Below are positions 48,650 through 58,016 of a stretch of DNA of 64,000 nucleotides, piece after piece. Each line of letters begins with the position of its first letter. Within the stretch, counting starts at the first letter, position 1. The translations under genes and the position numbers were made by a program. Origin of the DNA: Stenotrophomonas nitritireducens (GTDB lineage Bacteria > Pseudomonadota > Gammaproteobacteria > Xanthomonadales > Xanthomonadaceae); assembly GCF_001700965.1 (NCBI RefSeq), contig NZ_CP016756.1, positions 2,408,501 to 2,472,500 on the forward strand, written 5' to 3'. The notes under the pieces were generated by a model that saw only the letters and a list, made by a program, of their open reading frames with translations, was not told the DNA's origin and made no database searches.

Positions 48650-48681
48650 AAGGCCGCCTCCGCAAGGGGGCGGTTTTTGTT
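48650..48681 (+). terminator. rho-independent terminator after actP
   Basis: GGCCGCCTCC-GCAA-GGGGGCGGTT forms a G+C stem with a GCAA loop followed by TTTTTGTTTG. Confidence 0.88.
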
Positions 48682-48939
48682 TGATGCGAAGAGAACCCTT
48701 CCCAACCCTCCGCTGCGCGTTGCGCAAGGGAGGGGGCAAAAGCGGCGCGCACGGGGGGCTGACAGGTCACGCGCTTCGCTTCCTTCCGTGCGCAACGCGC
48801 AGCGGAGGGTTGGCGAGAGGTAGCAGCTCCACCGCCTTCGCTCCCGACGGCGCGCAGCCCATCACGCAAGCCCAGCAAGCTTCGCTTCACCTCCCGTCGC
48901 GGCTCGGTTTACAGTGGCCGCTGACCTTGGGGAGGCACC
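48682..48939. other. gene-free interval with GC-rich hairpin repeats
   Basis: Two opposed copies of the CCCAACCCTCCGCTGCGCGTTGCGCA hairpin lie at about 48698-48740 and 48793-48825. They flank a GGCGCGCACGG segment. No gene is seen; the promoter of the following dehydrogenase should lie in 48880-48930 but is not obvious. Confidence 0.6.
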
Positions 48940-50355
48940 ATGGATCCACAGACCGACGGTTCGACCAATCTGCAGCGGCAGCTGATGCAGCTGCGCGAAG
49001 CCTGGCAGCAACACAAGCCGGACTACGACCAGCGCCGCGACGATCTGCGCCGCTTGCGTGCGGTATTCAAAACGCGCATTCCGGCGATGACCGAGGCCAT
49101 CGCCGCCGATTTCGGCCACCGCTCCAGACACGAATCGGTGATTGCCGATGGCATGACCGTCACCGGTGAAATCGACCATCTGCTCTCGCACCTGCGTGGC
49201 TGGATGCGGCCGGAGCGGATTGGCGTGGGCTGGCGCTTCTGGCCGGCGCGGGCGCAGGTGCGGCCGCTGCCGGTGGGCGTGGTCGGGGTGATTTCGCCCT
49301 GGAACTACCCGGTCAATCTGGCATTGGTGCCGCTGGCCACCGCGATTGCCGCCGGCAACCATGTGATGCTCAAGCCGTCGGAACATACGCCGAACAGTTC
49401 TGCCTTCCTGCAATCGCTGCTGGCCGAGGTGTTTCCCGCTGATCGCGTGGCGGTGGTGCAGGGTGACGCCGGCGTGGCCTCCGCGTTCTCGGGCTTGCCG
49501 TTCGACCATCTGGTGTTTACCGGCTCCACCGCGATCGGTCGCAAGGTGATGGCTGCCGCCGCGCAGCACCTGACCCCGTTGACGCTGGAGCTGGGTGGCA
49601 AGTCGCCGGCACTGATCGCCGCCGACTATCCGCTGGACGGCGCCGCCGCACGGCTGGCCACCGGCAAGTGGTTCAACGCCGGGCAGACCTGCATCGCGCC
49701 GGACTATGTGCTGATCGACGAGGGCCGGGTAGATGCACTGGTTGCCGCGTTGCGTGCGCAGGTGCAACTGCGTTATGGCGATTTCAGCGATGCGGGTGAT
49801 TACAGCCGCATCATCAACGAGGGCCAGTACCAGCGCCTGCAAGGCTATGTGGACGATGCGCGCGCGCGCGGCCTGCAGGTGCTGCCCTTGGCCGACATCG
49901 ATGCGGAACGCTCGCGGCGCGAGCGCCTGTTCCCGCCGACCTTGATCCTGCAGCCGGGTGATGACGCCACGGTGATGCAGGACGAGATCTTCGGGCCAAT
50001 CCTGCCGATCCGCAGCTATCGCTCGCTGGATGAGGCCATCGCCACCATCAATGGCCGTGACCGTCCGCTGGCCTTGTATCCCTTCAGCCATGACAAGGCG
50101 ACGGTGGAGAAGATCGTCGGCCAGACACTGGCCGGTGGTGTCACCGTCAACGACACCTTGCTGCACTTCGCGATCAACGGCCTGCCATTTGGTGGCATTG
50201 GGGCCAGCGGCATGGGCGCGTACCACGGCAAGGCCGGGTTTGATGCGATGAGCAAGCGCTTGCCGGTGCTGTGGCAGACGCGGCGCGCGGGCAGTGATCT
50301 GCTGCGTCCGCCGTATTCCAGGGTGGCGCGTTTCATCGAGATGATTTCGCGCTGA
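48940..50355 (+). CDS. coniferyl-aldehyde-type dehydrogenase
   Basis: A 471-residue class 3-like NAD(P)-dependent aldehyde dehydrogenase, closest in sequence feel and length to coniferyl aldehyde dehydrogenase. The cofactor motif VVGVISPWNYPVNLAL, the FTGSTAIGRKV glycine loop, the general base Glu in LELGGKSPALI and the catalytic Cys in NAGQTCIAPDYVL are intact; there is no signal peptide. GGGGAGG precedes the ATG. The natural aldehyde is not shown by the sequence, and members also oxidise aliphatic aldehydes. It stands alone, with a GC hairpin at 50366-50396 after the stop. Confidence 0.88.
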   Translation: MDPQTDGSTNLQRQLMQLREAWQQHKPDYDQRRDDLRRLRAVFKTRIPAMTEAIAADFGHRSRHESVIADGMTVTGEIDHLLSHLRGWMRPERIGVGWRFWPARAQVRPLPVGVVGVISPWNYPVNLALVPLATAIAAGNHVMLKPSEHTPNSSAFLQSLLAEVFPADRVAVVQGDAGVASAFSGLPFDHLVFTGSTAIGRKVMAAAAQHLTPLTLELGGKSPALIAADYPLDGAAARLATGKWFNAGQTCIAPDYVLIDEGRVDALVAALRAQVQLRYGDFSDAGDYSRIINEGQYQRLQGYVDDARARGLQVLPLADIDAERSRRERLFPPTLILQPGDDATVMQDEIFGPILPIRSYRSLDEAIATINGRDRPLALYPFSHDKATVEKIVGQTLAGGVTVNDTLLHFAINGLPFGGIGASGMGAYHGKAGFDAMSKRLPVLWQTRRAGSDLLRPPYSRVARFIEMISR

Positions 50356-50661
50356 GGTAGAAAATCCGCAGCCCGGCACAGGGGGCCGGCTGCGGTGACA
50401 CCGGCACGAGGGAGAGGGAGCCGGGTGTCGAAAAGATTGGTGAAGCCTGAAGTGTGAAGCCTGCAAAAAGCATGCGATCTGAAAGCCCCTCTACCGTTCA
50501 CGGGAGAGGGGTTGGGGTGAGGGCGCTCTTAAAGCACGTGGAGCAAAAGCTTTTAAAGCTCTTAAAGCTCTTAAAGCTTCCCCTCATCCGGCCTTCGGCC
50601 ACCTTCTCCCGCAGGCGGGAGAAGGGAGTGGTCAGGCGTTTTCTATATCTGCTGGCTTCGC
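50356..50661. repeat. gene-free convergent interval with hairpins and CTCTTAAAG microrepeat
   Basis: From left to right: CCGCAGCCCGGC...GCCGGCTGCGG hairpin (50366-50396), probable weak terminator for the dehydrogenase; AGCCCCTCTACCGTTCACGGGAGAGGGGTTGGGGTGAGGG (50483-50522), an inverted relative of the hairpin in the 118-bp array; CTCTTAAAG repeated (50527, and tandem at about 50559-50579 with AGCTTTTAAAG before); and CCTTCTCCCGC-AG-GCGGGAGAAGG (50602-50625). Confidence 0.75.
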
Positions 50662-51624
50662 TCAGCCGCCCAGCTCATCCGCAATCCGCTGACGCAGGGT
50701 CTGCAGATCCTTGGCAAACGCTTCAATACCGGTAGCCAGCTTTTCCGTAGCCATCGGATCGACCGCCATATCGGCATCAAACTTCGCTTCATCAATCGCC
50801 GCCACGTTCACTGCTTCGGCAGCACCGGCCACCAGCTTGCGCGGCAGCTTGCCGAAATCAGCGTCCAGCTTCTCCAGCAGGTCCGGCGAAATCGTCAGAC
50901 GGTCGCAGCCGGCCAGCGATTCAATCTGCGCGGTCGAGCGGAACGATGCGCCCATCACCACCGTGCTGGAGCCGCGGCGCTTGAACTCGGCAAACACGCC
51001 GCGCACGAACTGCACGCCCGGGTCTTCGTCGATGCTGGCCGGGGTTTGGCCGTTGGCCACGTACCAGTCCAGGATGCGGCCGACGAACGGCGAAATCAGG
51101 AAAGCGCCGGCTTCCGAACAGGCCAAGGCCTGGGTCGGGTTGAAGATCAGGGTCAGGTTGCAGTCGATGCCCTCGGCCTGCAGCACGCGGGCGGCTTCCA
51201 CGCCGGCCCAGGTGGCGGCAATCTTGATCAGCACCTTGTCGCGCGGCACGCCGGCCGCTTCGTACATGGCGATGAATTCGCGCGCCTTGGCAATCGTCGC
51301 CTCGGTGTTGTGGGCCTGGTCGGCATCCACTTCGGTGGAAACACGGCCCGGCACCAGCTCGGCCAGCATCGTGCCGACGCCGACAGTCAGCCGATCAACC
51401 ACGGCGTTGGCAACAGCTTGCTTGTCACCGGACTGGGCCCGGCCCCACTGCAGCTCGCGCTCGATCAGGCCGGCATAGACCGGCAGGTCGAGGGCTTTCT
51501 TCACCAGCGTCGGGTTGGTGGTGCAGTCGACCGGGCGCAGGCGCTTGATGGCGTCGTAATCACCGGTGTCGGCAACGACGACGGACAGTTCGCGCAGCTG
51601 CGCGAGCTTGGATGCATTGCTCAT
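50662..51624 (-). CDS. tal: transaldolase
   Basis: A 320-residue class I transaldolase of the TalB type. It moves a dihydroxyacetone unit between sugar phosphates in the non-oxidative pentose phosphate pathway. Visible motifs are [13 protein letters not shown] near the N terminus, the Schiff-base Lys in [17 protein letters not shown], and [26 protein letters not shown] 5-6 bases before ATG 51624 decides the start; an in-frame extension upstream lies in the CoA-transferase gene. Only 13 bp separate the two, so they are probably cotranscribed. Confidence 0.96.
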   Translation of the reverse strand: MSNASKLAQLRELSVVVADTGDYDAIKRLRPVDCTTNPTLVKKALDLPVYAGLIERELQWGRAQSGDKQAVANAVVDRLTVGVGTMLAELVPGRVSTEVDADQAHNTEATIAKAREFIAMYEAAGVPRDKVLIKIAATWAGVEAARVLQAEGIDCNLTLIFNPTQALACSEAGAFLISPFVGRILDWYVANGQTPASIDEDPGVQFVRGVFAEFKRRGSSTVVMGASFRSTAQIESLAGCDRLTISPDLLEKLDADFGKLPRKLVAGAAEAVNVAAIDEAKFDADMAVDPMATEKLATGIEAFAKDLQTLRQRIADELGG

Positions 51625-51637
51625 GATCTGCTCCGGA

Positions 51638-52831
51638 TCAGGCGGGGGTATCGCCATCATCGACGGCGGCGATGACAGCGGCGGTGTCCTGGTCGAAGGT
51701 CGGCGCAGCGAAGGGCTGCGGGCCGGGGGTGCGACCAAACACGATGGGACGGGTGATGCCGCGGTAGCTGCCCAGCAGCGGGTGCGGCAGCGTGGTGATC
51801 ATTTCCTCGGCCAGCACCTGCGGGTGGTCGAACATGTCTTCGACCTTGCGCGCGGCCGCGCACGGCACGTCCTCGCCAAACAGGGTTTCCCACTCCAGCG
51901 CGCTGCGTGCGGCCAGCGCGGCGTGCAGCTTGGCCAGCAGTTCGTCGGAATGTTCGGCGCGCTTGCGCACGGTGTCGTAACGCGGATCGCTGCCCATTTC
52001 CGGCAGGCCGATCTTGTCGCACAGCGCCTGCCAGAAACGCGGCGTATTGGCCGAGATGTAAAGGTGGCCACGCGCGGTCGGGTGGATGCCGGTGACACCA
52101 CCCGAGCGCATGTCGCGGCCCACGCCTTCCGGCTCGCCTTCGGCCCAGATCATCCGCGCAGACTGCATGGTCAAGGCGCTGCGCAGCAGCGATACGCCCA
52201 CATACTGGCCTTCGCCACTGCGTTCGCGTTCAAACAATGCCGAAGACACACCGGCGGCCACCAGCGCCGCGGCGTAGTAGTCAACCACCGAGCCGTACAG
52301 GATCTCCGGCGCGCCGCCGGGCTTGCCCTGCATCGCGCACATGCCGGTCATGGTCTGCAGCACCTGGTCGTAGCCGGCCTTGTCCTTGAGTGGACCACCC
52401 TCGCCATAACCGGTGACCGCGCAGTACACCAGGCGCGGGTTGATCTTGTTCAGGCTTTCGAAGTCGATGCCAAGGCGGGCCGGAACGCTGGGGCGGAAGT
52501 TGTGCACCAGCACGTCGGCTTCGCGCACCAGGCGCATCAGCACCGCGCGCTGGTCGGTTTCCTTCAGGTCCAGCACCACGCCGCGCTTGGAGCGGTTCAC
52601 GCCGAGGAAGGCGCGGCTTTCCGCTTCCAGCGTGGACGGGTACTTGCGCAGGTTGTCACCAACCGGCGGCTCCACCTTGATCACTTCGGCGCCCTGGTCG
52701 GCCAACAGCGTGCAGCCGTAGGGACCGGCGATATAGGCGCTCAGGTCCAGCACGCGCACGCCGCTGAGCGGGCCGCGGGCGCCTTCGCGCTGGGCGATGT
52801 CGAACGGTGATGGGTTGTGACTTGCTGACAT
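51638..52831 (-). CDS. CaiB/BaiF-family (family III) CoA-transferase
   Basis: A 397-residue protein with the family III N-terminal signature ([32 protein letters not shown]), [30 protein letters not shown], and the Asp of [13 protein letters not shown], which matches the acyl-accepting Asp of formyl-CoA transferase. It should move CoA between carboxylic acids; the acids are not known. The start [16 protein letters not shown] was chosen since the upstream extension has no coding character. It lies 164 bp after the GH127 gene and 13 bp before tal, so it may end the sugar locus or begin a separate two-gene unit. Confidence 0.88.
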   Translation of the reverse strand: MSASHNPSPFDIAQREGARGPLSGVRVLDLSAYIAGPYGCTLLADQGAEVIKVEPPVGDNLRKYPSTLEAESRAFLGVNRSKRGVVLDLKETDQRAVLMRLVREADVLVHNFRPSVPARLGIDFESLNKINPRLVYCAVTGYGEGGPLKDKAGYDQVLQTMTGMCAMQGKPGGAPEILYGSVVDYYAAALVAAGVSSALFERERSGEGQYVGVSLLRSALTMQSARMIWAEGEPEGVGRDMRSGGVTGIHPTARGHLYISANTPRFWQALCDKIGLPEMGSDPRYDTVRKRAEHSDELLAKLHAALAARSALEWETLFGEDVPCAAARKVEDMFDHPQVLAEEMITTLPHPLLGSYRGITRPIVFGRTPGPQPFAAPTFDQDTAAVIAAVDDGDTPA

Positions 52832-52995
52832 GGGCTGCACTCGAATCCTTGATTGCAGTTTCCTCCCGGTGGCTGGGAAGAAACATATCGTGCGGGTATT
52901 TTCAGCGAGGACAAAAAACAGGTATCGCCTTGTCATCGCCTTCATCATTGCCGCTGTCCGCACCGTGCAGGGTGCCAGACAGCGGCGAGACAGGC

Positions 52996-54852
52996 TTACT
53001 GCGGTGCCAGTGACAGCCAGCTCAGGCGCCACACATCGTGTTCGCGGCCACCACAGCGGTAGTACGGCTCGAACACCAGCGGTGCGCGGCATTCCAGCTG
53101 CATCGTCACCGTAGCGCCTTCACCGGCGTCTTCGCCCACCTGCAGCCAGCGCGACGGATCACCTGCAGGCAGCTTCACCGTTTCATCGGTCTTGAAGCCG
53201 TCGATCAAACCGGTCGCATACACCAGCGGGCCGTAGCTCAGGCCGACGTATTCCCAGCGCAGCACTTCCTGCGCCACCGGCGAACCGTCCGGTGCGCGCG
53301 ATTCCTGCACGTTGATGTTGGCCGCACGGTGCAGCTGTGGCTGCATCGGCAGCTGCAGGCTGACCAGATCACCGGCCTGCCACTGGTGCTGCAGCTGCAC
53401 GTAGCCATCGGCACCGGCCTGCACCGGCACGTTGACGCCATTGACCTGGATGCGCGCATCCTCTGCCCAGGCCGGAATGCGCAGGCCGATGCCGAAGCTG
53501 GCGCTGTGCTCGGGGCTGACGCGCAGGCTGATCTCGCCACTGAACGGATAGCGGGTCTGCTGCTGCAGCACCACCGCGCCGGCATCGGCATGGTTGAGCG
53601 TGGCTTCGCCGGGGCCGTACAGGTTCACCCGCAGGCCGCCGTCGGCGGCGATGCCATAGGCGATCTGCGGCAGCTCTTCCACCGCCATCGCGCCGGAGGA
53701 TTTGCAGCAGCGCCAATACGTGGTGTGCACGCGCTTGCCGTTGGGGAAGGTGTAGTAACACCAGTCCTCGCCGTTCGGCGCCATCGCTGCCAGCAGGTCG
53801 TTGTAGGCGGTGCGTTCCAGCTCGTCGGCATAGCGTGCGTGGCCACTGATGGCCAGCAGCTCGCGGTTGAGCTGCATCCACGCCAGCACCGAGCAGGTTT
53901 CCACATAGGCCTGCGGGAAGAACGTGCGCGGTGCGTTGAACACTTCGCGTGAGCGATGCGCCACGCCGCCCCACGGGCCGCCACCCAGGGTCAGGTGCTG
54001 CTCGCGGATGTTGTTCCACAGATTGTCGATGGCCAGCTTGTAATCCGCCTTGCCGGTGGCCTTGTACAGCTTGGCCAGGCCGACCAGGTTCCACGACAGC
54101 TGGTAGGCCTTGCCTGTGGCGATGAAGGCCGCGTCTTCGTTGGCGATGCCCTTGTCGAGCAAGGCCAGGCGCGGGTTGGCGTTGGCCTGCTGCAGGATCT
54201 TTTCGGCCAATGCGAGATAACGCGGCTCGCCGGTGACCAGGTACAGGTCGGCGGCCGGGTCCAGCAGCACCGTCGCCGACATGCCGTGGTGGTTGCCCAG
54301 GGTGGTGATGTCGATGCCAGATTCCAGCGCCTGCCAGCACAGGTCGGCGATGCGCCGCGCGGCTTGCAGGTAGCTGTCGTCACCCAGCGCACGCCAGGTT
54401 TCGAGGAAGCCGAGGATCAGGTAACTGTGGGTCCAGATGTCCCAGGTGCGCAGCGCCGGTTCGCCGTTCCAGCTTTCAGGCTTGGGCGGCTGCGGCACGG
54501 TGAAGCGGCGGTCGGCGGCGTAGTTGCCCAGATAGCCATCCTCGTCCTGCTGGCTGATCAGCCAATCGGCGACGCGGCGCAGATTGGCTTCCAGCTCGGG
54601 CTGGCTGCCTTGCGCCACTGCGCGTGCGGTGGCCGACAACCACTTGCCGGCGTGCTCGCCGTACCAGTCGCCTTCCTGGTTCTGCTGCTTGTGGGCCTGG
54701 CCGAAGATGCTGATCGACGGGCTGTGCTCATCAACGATGAAGTGGCTCAGGCGGCCGCTGCGGTTGGCTGCCAGCATCTGCCCGAACATGCCATCGAGCT
54801 TTACCGCCGCCGGTGCGATCAACTGCTGGCCGCTGCTGATGGCCGCACTCAT
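52996..54852 (-). CDS. GH127-family glycosidase (beta-L-arabinofuranosidase type)
   Basis: A 618-residue enzyme of the DUF1680/GH127 fold: an alpha/alpha barrel then beta-sandwich domains. The metal-thiolate active site is complete: Glu318 and Cys320 in YVETCSVLAW and Cys382-Cys383 in YWRCCKSSGAM, matching the Glu-X-Cys and Cys-Cys pattern of HypBA1, in which a zinc-bound Cys is the nucleophile. No signal peptide is seen, so it acts in the cytoplasm on imported sugar. The start is the ATG overlapping the upstream stop (ATGA). Characterised members release L-arabinofuranose; other furanosides are possible. Confidence 0.9.
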   Translation of the reverse strand: MSAAISSGQQLIAPAAVKLDGMFGQMLAANRSGRLSHFIVDEHSPSISIFGQAHKQQNQEGDWYGEHAGKWLSATARAVAQGSQPELEANLRRVADWLISQQDEDGYLGNYAADRRFTVPQPPKPESWNGEPALRTWDIWTHSYLILGFLETWRALGDDSYLQAARRIADLCWQALESGIDITTLGNHHGMSATVLLDPAADLYLVTGEPRYLALAEKILQQANANPRLALLDKGIANEDAAFIATGKAYQLSWNLVGLAKLYKATGKADYKLAIDNLWNNIREQHLTLGGGPWGGVAHRSREVFNAPRTFFPQAYVETCSVLAWMQLNRELLAISGHARYADELERTAYNDLLAAMAPNGEDWCYYTFPNGKRVHTTYWRCCKSSGAMAVEELPQIAYGIAADGGLRVNLYGPGEATLNHADAGAVVLQQQTRYPFSGEISLRVSPEHSASFGIGLRIPAWAEDARIQVNGVNVPVQAGADGYVQLQHQWQAGDLVSLQLPMQPQLHRAANINVQESRAPDGSPVAQEVLRWEYVGLSYGPLVYATGLIDGFKTDETVKLPAGDPSRWLQVGEDAGEGATVTMQLECRAPLVFEPYYRCGGREHDVWRLSWLSLAPQ

Positions 54853-57047
54853 GCCGCGTCCACCACGCAGCGGAAGCCGAGCATGCCGCTGCGGTCCTTG
54901 GCCGGTGCCATCAGCAGGTATTTGCCGTGCTGGTCCAGACGATAGGCCTGCGGGAAGTACCAATGCGAGGTCTGCGGCTGGTAGCTGGAGCCGCCGCGCA
55001 GGATCGCCGCACGGGTGTGCTCGTCGCTGAATTCATCGGTCCACTGCCACACATTGCCGACCAGATCCTCGACGCCGAACGGGCTGGCGCCCTGCGGATG
55101 TGCATCGACATCGGCCGGTGCCAGCAGGCGGCGGCCACGGTTGACCTGCGGCACACGGGCGGCATCCCAGTCGTTGCCCCACGGATAGCTGCGGCCATCG
55201 TTGCCCTGTGCGGCGTACTGCCATTCCCATTCGTGTGGCAGGCGCTTGCCGGCCCACGCGGCGTAGGCGCGTGCGTCTTCCAGCGACACCCAGATCACCG
55301 GTTTGTTGTCCCAGCCGGCACGCGGTGCGCCATCCACCCAGTGTGCGAGGAAGTTGATGTCATCGGCCGGGTGATAGCCAGTGGCGTCGATGAAGGCCTT
55401 GAACTGCGCGTTGGTGACCGGATGGCGGTCGATATGGAACGCGTCCATCTGCATCAACTTGCGGTGATGGCGACGCGGGCAGTCTTCCCACGGGAACTGC
55501 ACGTCCTGGCCAGCCCAGTTGAAGCCTTCGATTTCCACACCGCCAACGGCGAACACGAACTCGCCGGCCGGGATGGTGACCATGCCGGCTGGTGCTGTGG
55601 CCTGTACGGTGGTGGCGGGAATCTCGCGCAACTGCTGCGGGATCGCCTTCCATGCGCCGGAGAAACTGTTGAGCGGCTGCGTGGCGCGCTTGGCGGCGGC
55701 AATCAGGAAGGCATCCAGACCCTCGACAGCAGCGCCCGGCTGCACGCTCAGCACCGCGCCAAAGCCGCGGGCTTCCATCGGCAGCTCGATGATGGCCAGG
55801 CCATCACGCACCGCCGGCGACAGCTCCACGCCGTGCCAGACATCGTAGTAACGGGTGCCGTCGACATGCGGCAGACCAATCTGCTCGCCATTGACTGCGT
55901 ATTCGTTACGGTTGATCAAGGTGTGCAGGCACAGGCCGTCGACCGGGAACTTGCTGGCGAAGATGCCGCCCTGGTAGCAGACCTGGTAGGGCTCCCACTC
56001 CATCGCGACAATCAGCGCCGGGAACTGGCGGTAGATCGCGGCGATGCGGCGCAGGGTTTCGCCATCGCGCGCGGTGAACTGGTTCCAGATGCCCCAGATG
56101 TTTTCCCAGGCGTTGTAACCGATGCCGTTGAAGAAGCAGTACTGCAGGTCGTGGTTGCGGTTTCGCCCCCAGCGGTTCTCGTAGTTGACCATGTGGCGCG
56201 GCTCCAGCCACTTCCACTTGGACACCGGCGGCACCGGGCCATCGGGTGCCTTCTTGCCCCAGCTCTGCACGTTCCAGATCAGCTGCTCTTCGGAGCTGAT
56301 GGTGGATTCGGGCTGCACCACCACCGGGTTGCCGTTGGCATCGCAGGCGTCGAAGAACGCGCGCGGCACGCCGTTGAAGGTGTCACCGTTGATGCCGTCG
56401 GCACCGGTGGCCTTGATAATTTCAGCCAGGCCATCCCAATGCGTCACGCCCGGATCGCGGGTGCCGTGATCCCAGGGCTTGGCCGGCAGGAACACGCGCA
56501 CGCCACGCTTCTGGAATGCCTTTACGGCAGCGGTCAAACCTTCGAGGCCGCCCGGCAATGTGTGCGCCAGATCGAACTGGTTACGGTCGTCGATGCCGAT
56601 GTTCGGGTAGATGTACCAGATCAATACCGAGTCCAAACCGCCGAAGCGTTTGATCAGATCGTCCAGGTACTTGTCGACGGTGTACTGCGCGGTTTCCACG
56701 TCGAAGAAATAGCGGTCCTCGACCATCATCTGCGCGTGCACGAAGTTGCGCTGCGCCCATTGCAGTTCCGGGCGGCGGTAATTCACATCGGTATAGCCGA
56801 TGCGCACCAGGTGTTCCTGGCGCCAGTCCTTCAGCTCGGTCAACCAATCCGCAGCGCTGGCATTGGCGTCGATCATCCAGCTGCCGATATCGGCGAACGG
56901 CCACGCCGGTGCCTTGCCCGGGGTGGGCAGGTAGCGGCCGGTGGTGACGTGCGAGAACTTGTACTCGGTATGGATCGCCTCACGCCCGTGATCGGGGGAA
57001 TCGTTGTCGTAATCGGGTGCGGGGTAGGGCGAAGTCATGGCAGTCAT
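54849..57047 (-). CDS. barrel-like domain fused to FGE-sulfatase-type domain
   Basis: A 732-residue protein with two parts. Residues 45-470 look like a glycoside-hydrolase-type barrel (IGSWMIDANASAADW, VLIWYIYPNIGIDDRNQ, VRVFLPAKPWDHGTRDPG, GINGDTFNGVPRAFFDAC); I cannot assign the family. Residues 489-730 form a formylglycine-generating-enzyme-type fold (MVTIPAGEFVF, DRHPVTNAQFKAFIDATGY, RLPHEWEWQYAAQG, GNVWQWTDEF, LRGGSSY, LGFRCVVD). The two Cys that bind copper and act in true FGE are missing (SSYQPQTSHW), so sulfatase activation is unlikely. No signal peptide. It overlaps GH127 by ATGA and follows the ribokinase by 27 bp. A second ATG at 57038 is an alternative start. Confidence 0.78.
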   Translation of the reverse strand: MTAMTSPYPAPDYDNDSPDHGREAIHTEYKFSHVTTGRYLPTPGKAPAWPFADIGSWMIDANASAADWLTELKDWRQEHLVRIGYTDVNYRRPELQWAQRNFVHAQMMVEDRYFFDVETAQYTVDKYLDDLIKRFGGLDSVLIWYIYPNIGIDDRNQFDLAHTLPGGLEGLTAAVKAFQKRGVRVFLPAKPWDHGTRDPGVTHWDGLAEIIKATGADGINGDTFNGVPRAFFDACDANGNPVVVQPESTISSEEQLIWNVQSWGKKAPDGPVPPVSKWKWLEPRHMVNYENRWGRNRNHDLQYCFFNGIGYNAWENIWGIWNQFTARDGETLRRIAAIYRQFPALIVAMEWEPYQVCYQGGIFASKFPVDGLCLHTLINRNEYAVNGEQIGLPHVDGTRYYDVWHGVELSPAVRDGLAIIELPMEARGFGAVLSVQPGAAVEGLDAFLIAAAKRATQPLNSFSGAWKAIPQQLREIPATTVQATAPAGMVTIPAGEFVFAVGGVEIEGFNWAGQDVQFPWEDCPRRHHRKLMQMDAFHIDRHPVTNAQFKAFIDATGYHPADDINFLAHWVDGAPRAGWDNKPVIWVSLEDARAYAAWAGKRLPHEWEWQYAAQGNDGRSYPWGNDWDAARVPQVNRGRRLLAPADVDAHPQGASPFGVEDLVGNVWQWTDEFSDEHTRAAILRGGSSYQPQTSHWYFPQAYRLDQHGKYLLMAPAKDRSGMLGFRCVVDAA

Positions 57048-57074
57048 CCAACAAAAACGGGGAGGGCGTAACAG

Positions 57075-58016
57075 TTACAGCGCGCACCATGCCGCAAGCG
57101 CGGCATGGGCGTCGGTGCCGGGCAGGCGGCTTGCGTCTTCCAGCAGCGCCTGCACTTCGGCATGTGCGGGAATGCTTGATTGTGCACCCAGGCGGGTGCA
57201 GGCCAGCGCGGACGCGGCGCTGGCAGCAAGCAGCGCCTGCTGCAGCGGCGCGTCCTGCGCCAAACGCGCGATCAGCGTGCCGCAGAAGGTGTCACCGGCG
57301 GCGGTGGTATCCAGCGGTGAAATCGAGAACGCCGGTTGCAGCAGGATCTGGCCATCGATGCGGGCCAGGCAGCCACGCGCACCGAGGGTGACGATCACGC
57401 AGGGCACATCCAACCGGGCCAGGCCGCTGGCCAGATCCGGCGGATTGCCCGCCACCACGGCCAACTCGCCTTCGTTGACGATCAGCATGTCCAGCAACGC
57501 CAGCAGCTCGGCCGGCAACACCTGCGCCGGTGCGGCGTTCAAGGCGACTTTTACCCCGGCTGCGCGTGCGGCGGCGGCATAGGCCTGCACGGCAGCCAAC
57601 GGCGATTCCAGCTGCAGCAGCAGCCACTGCACGCCGTCGAGCGATGGCAGGTGCGTGGGCAGCAAGGCCATGTTGGCGCCGGGTGCGACGGTGATCGCGT
57701 TCTCGGCATCGTCGGACAGGCAGATGAAGGCGGTGCCGGTAGGCAGCTGCGCATCGCGCACGGTGTGCAGCGTCACCCCGGCAGCGTTCAACGAGACCTC
57801 GATCGGCTTGGCGAAGTCATCATCACCCAAGGCCAGCAGCATCTGCGTGGCGGCGCCACCGGCGCGCGCGCAGGCCACGGCCTGGTTTGCACCCTTGCCG
57901 CCGGGGAAGGTGCGGAACTCACGGCCGAGCACGGTTTCGCCCGGTGCCGGCACATGCGCCGCACGCACGACGAAATCAAGATTGGCCGAGCCGGCGACAA
58001 GAACGGTGGAGGTCAT
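57075..58016 (-). CDS. rbsK: ribokinase-type PfkB-family sugar kinase
   Basis: A 313-residue kinase. The PfkB signatures are present: FPGGKGANQAVACARAG near the N terminus and DTTAAGDTFCGTLIARL with the catalytic Asp near the C terminus; the VVxxSANLDFV start and TVAPGANMAL also fit ribokinase. It should phosphorylate a free pentose, most likely ribose, at O5. Its start overlaps the serine hydrolase stop by ATGA. In this locus it probably handles the pentose freed by the GH127 enzyme; whether that is ribose or another furanose is not shown. Confidence 0.88.
   Translation of the reverse strand: MTSTVLVAGSANLDFVVRAAHVPAPGETVLGREFRTFPGGKGANQAVACARAGGAATQMLLALGDDDFAKPIEVSLNAAGVTLHTVRDAQLPTGTAFICLSDDAENAITVAPGANMALLPTHLPSLDGVQWLLLQLESPLAAVQAYAAAARAAGVKVALNAAPAQVLPAELLALLDMLIVNEGELAVVAGNPPDLASGLARLDVPCVIVTLGARGCLARIDGQILLQPAFSISPLDTTAAGDTFCGTLIARLAQDAPLQQALLAASAASALACTRLGAQSSIPAHAEVQALLEDASRLPGTDAHAALAAWCAL

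Noticed and set aside
46842..48890. A long frame antisense to actP
   Set aside because: His/Gln/Arg-rich shadow of actP; no start signal or domain.
54849..57047. Formylglycine-generating enzyme for a sulfatase
   Set aside because: The two active-site Cys are absent and no sulfatase gene lies nearby.
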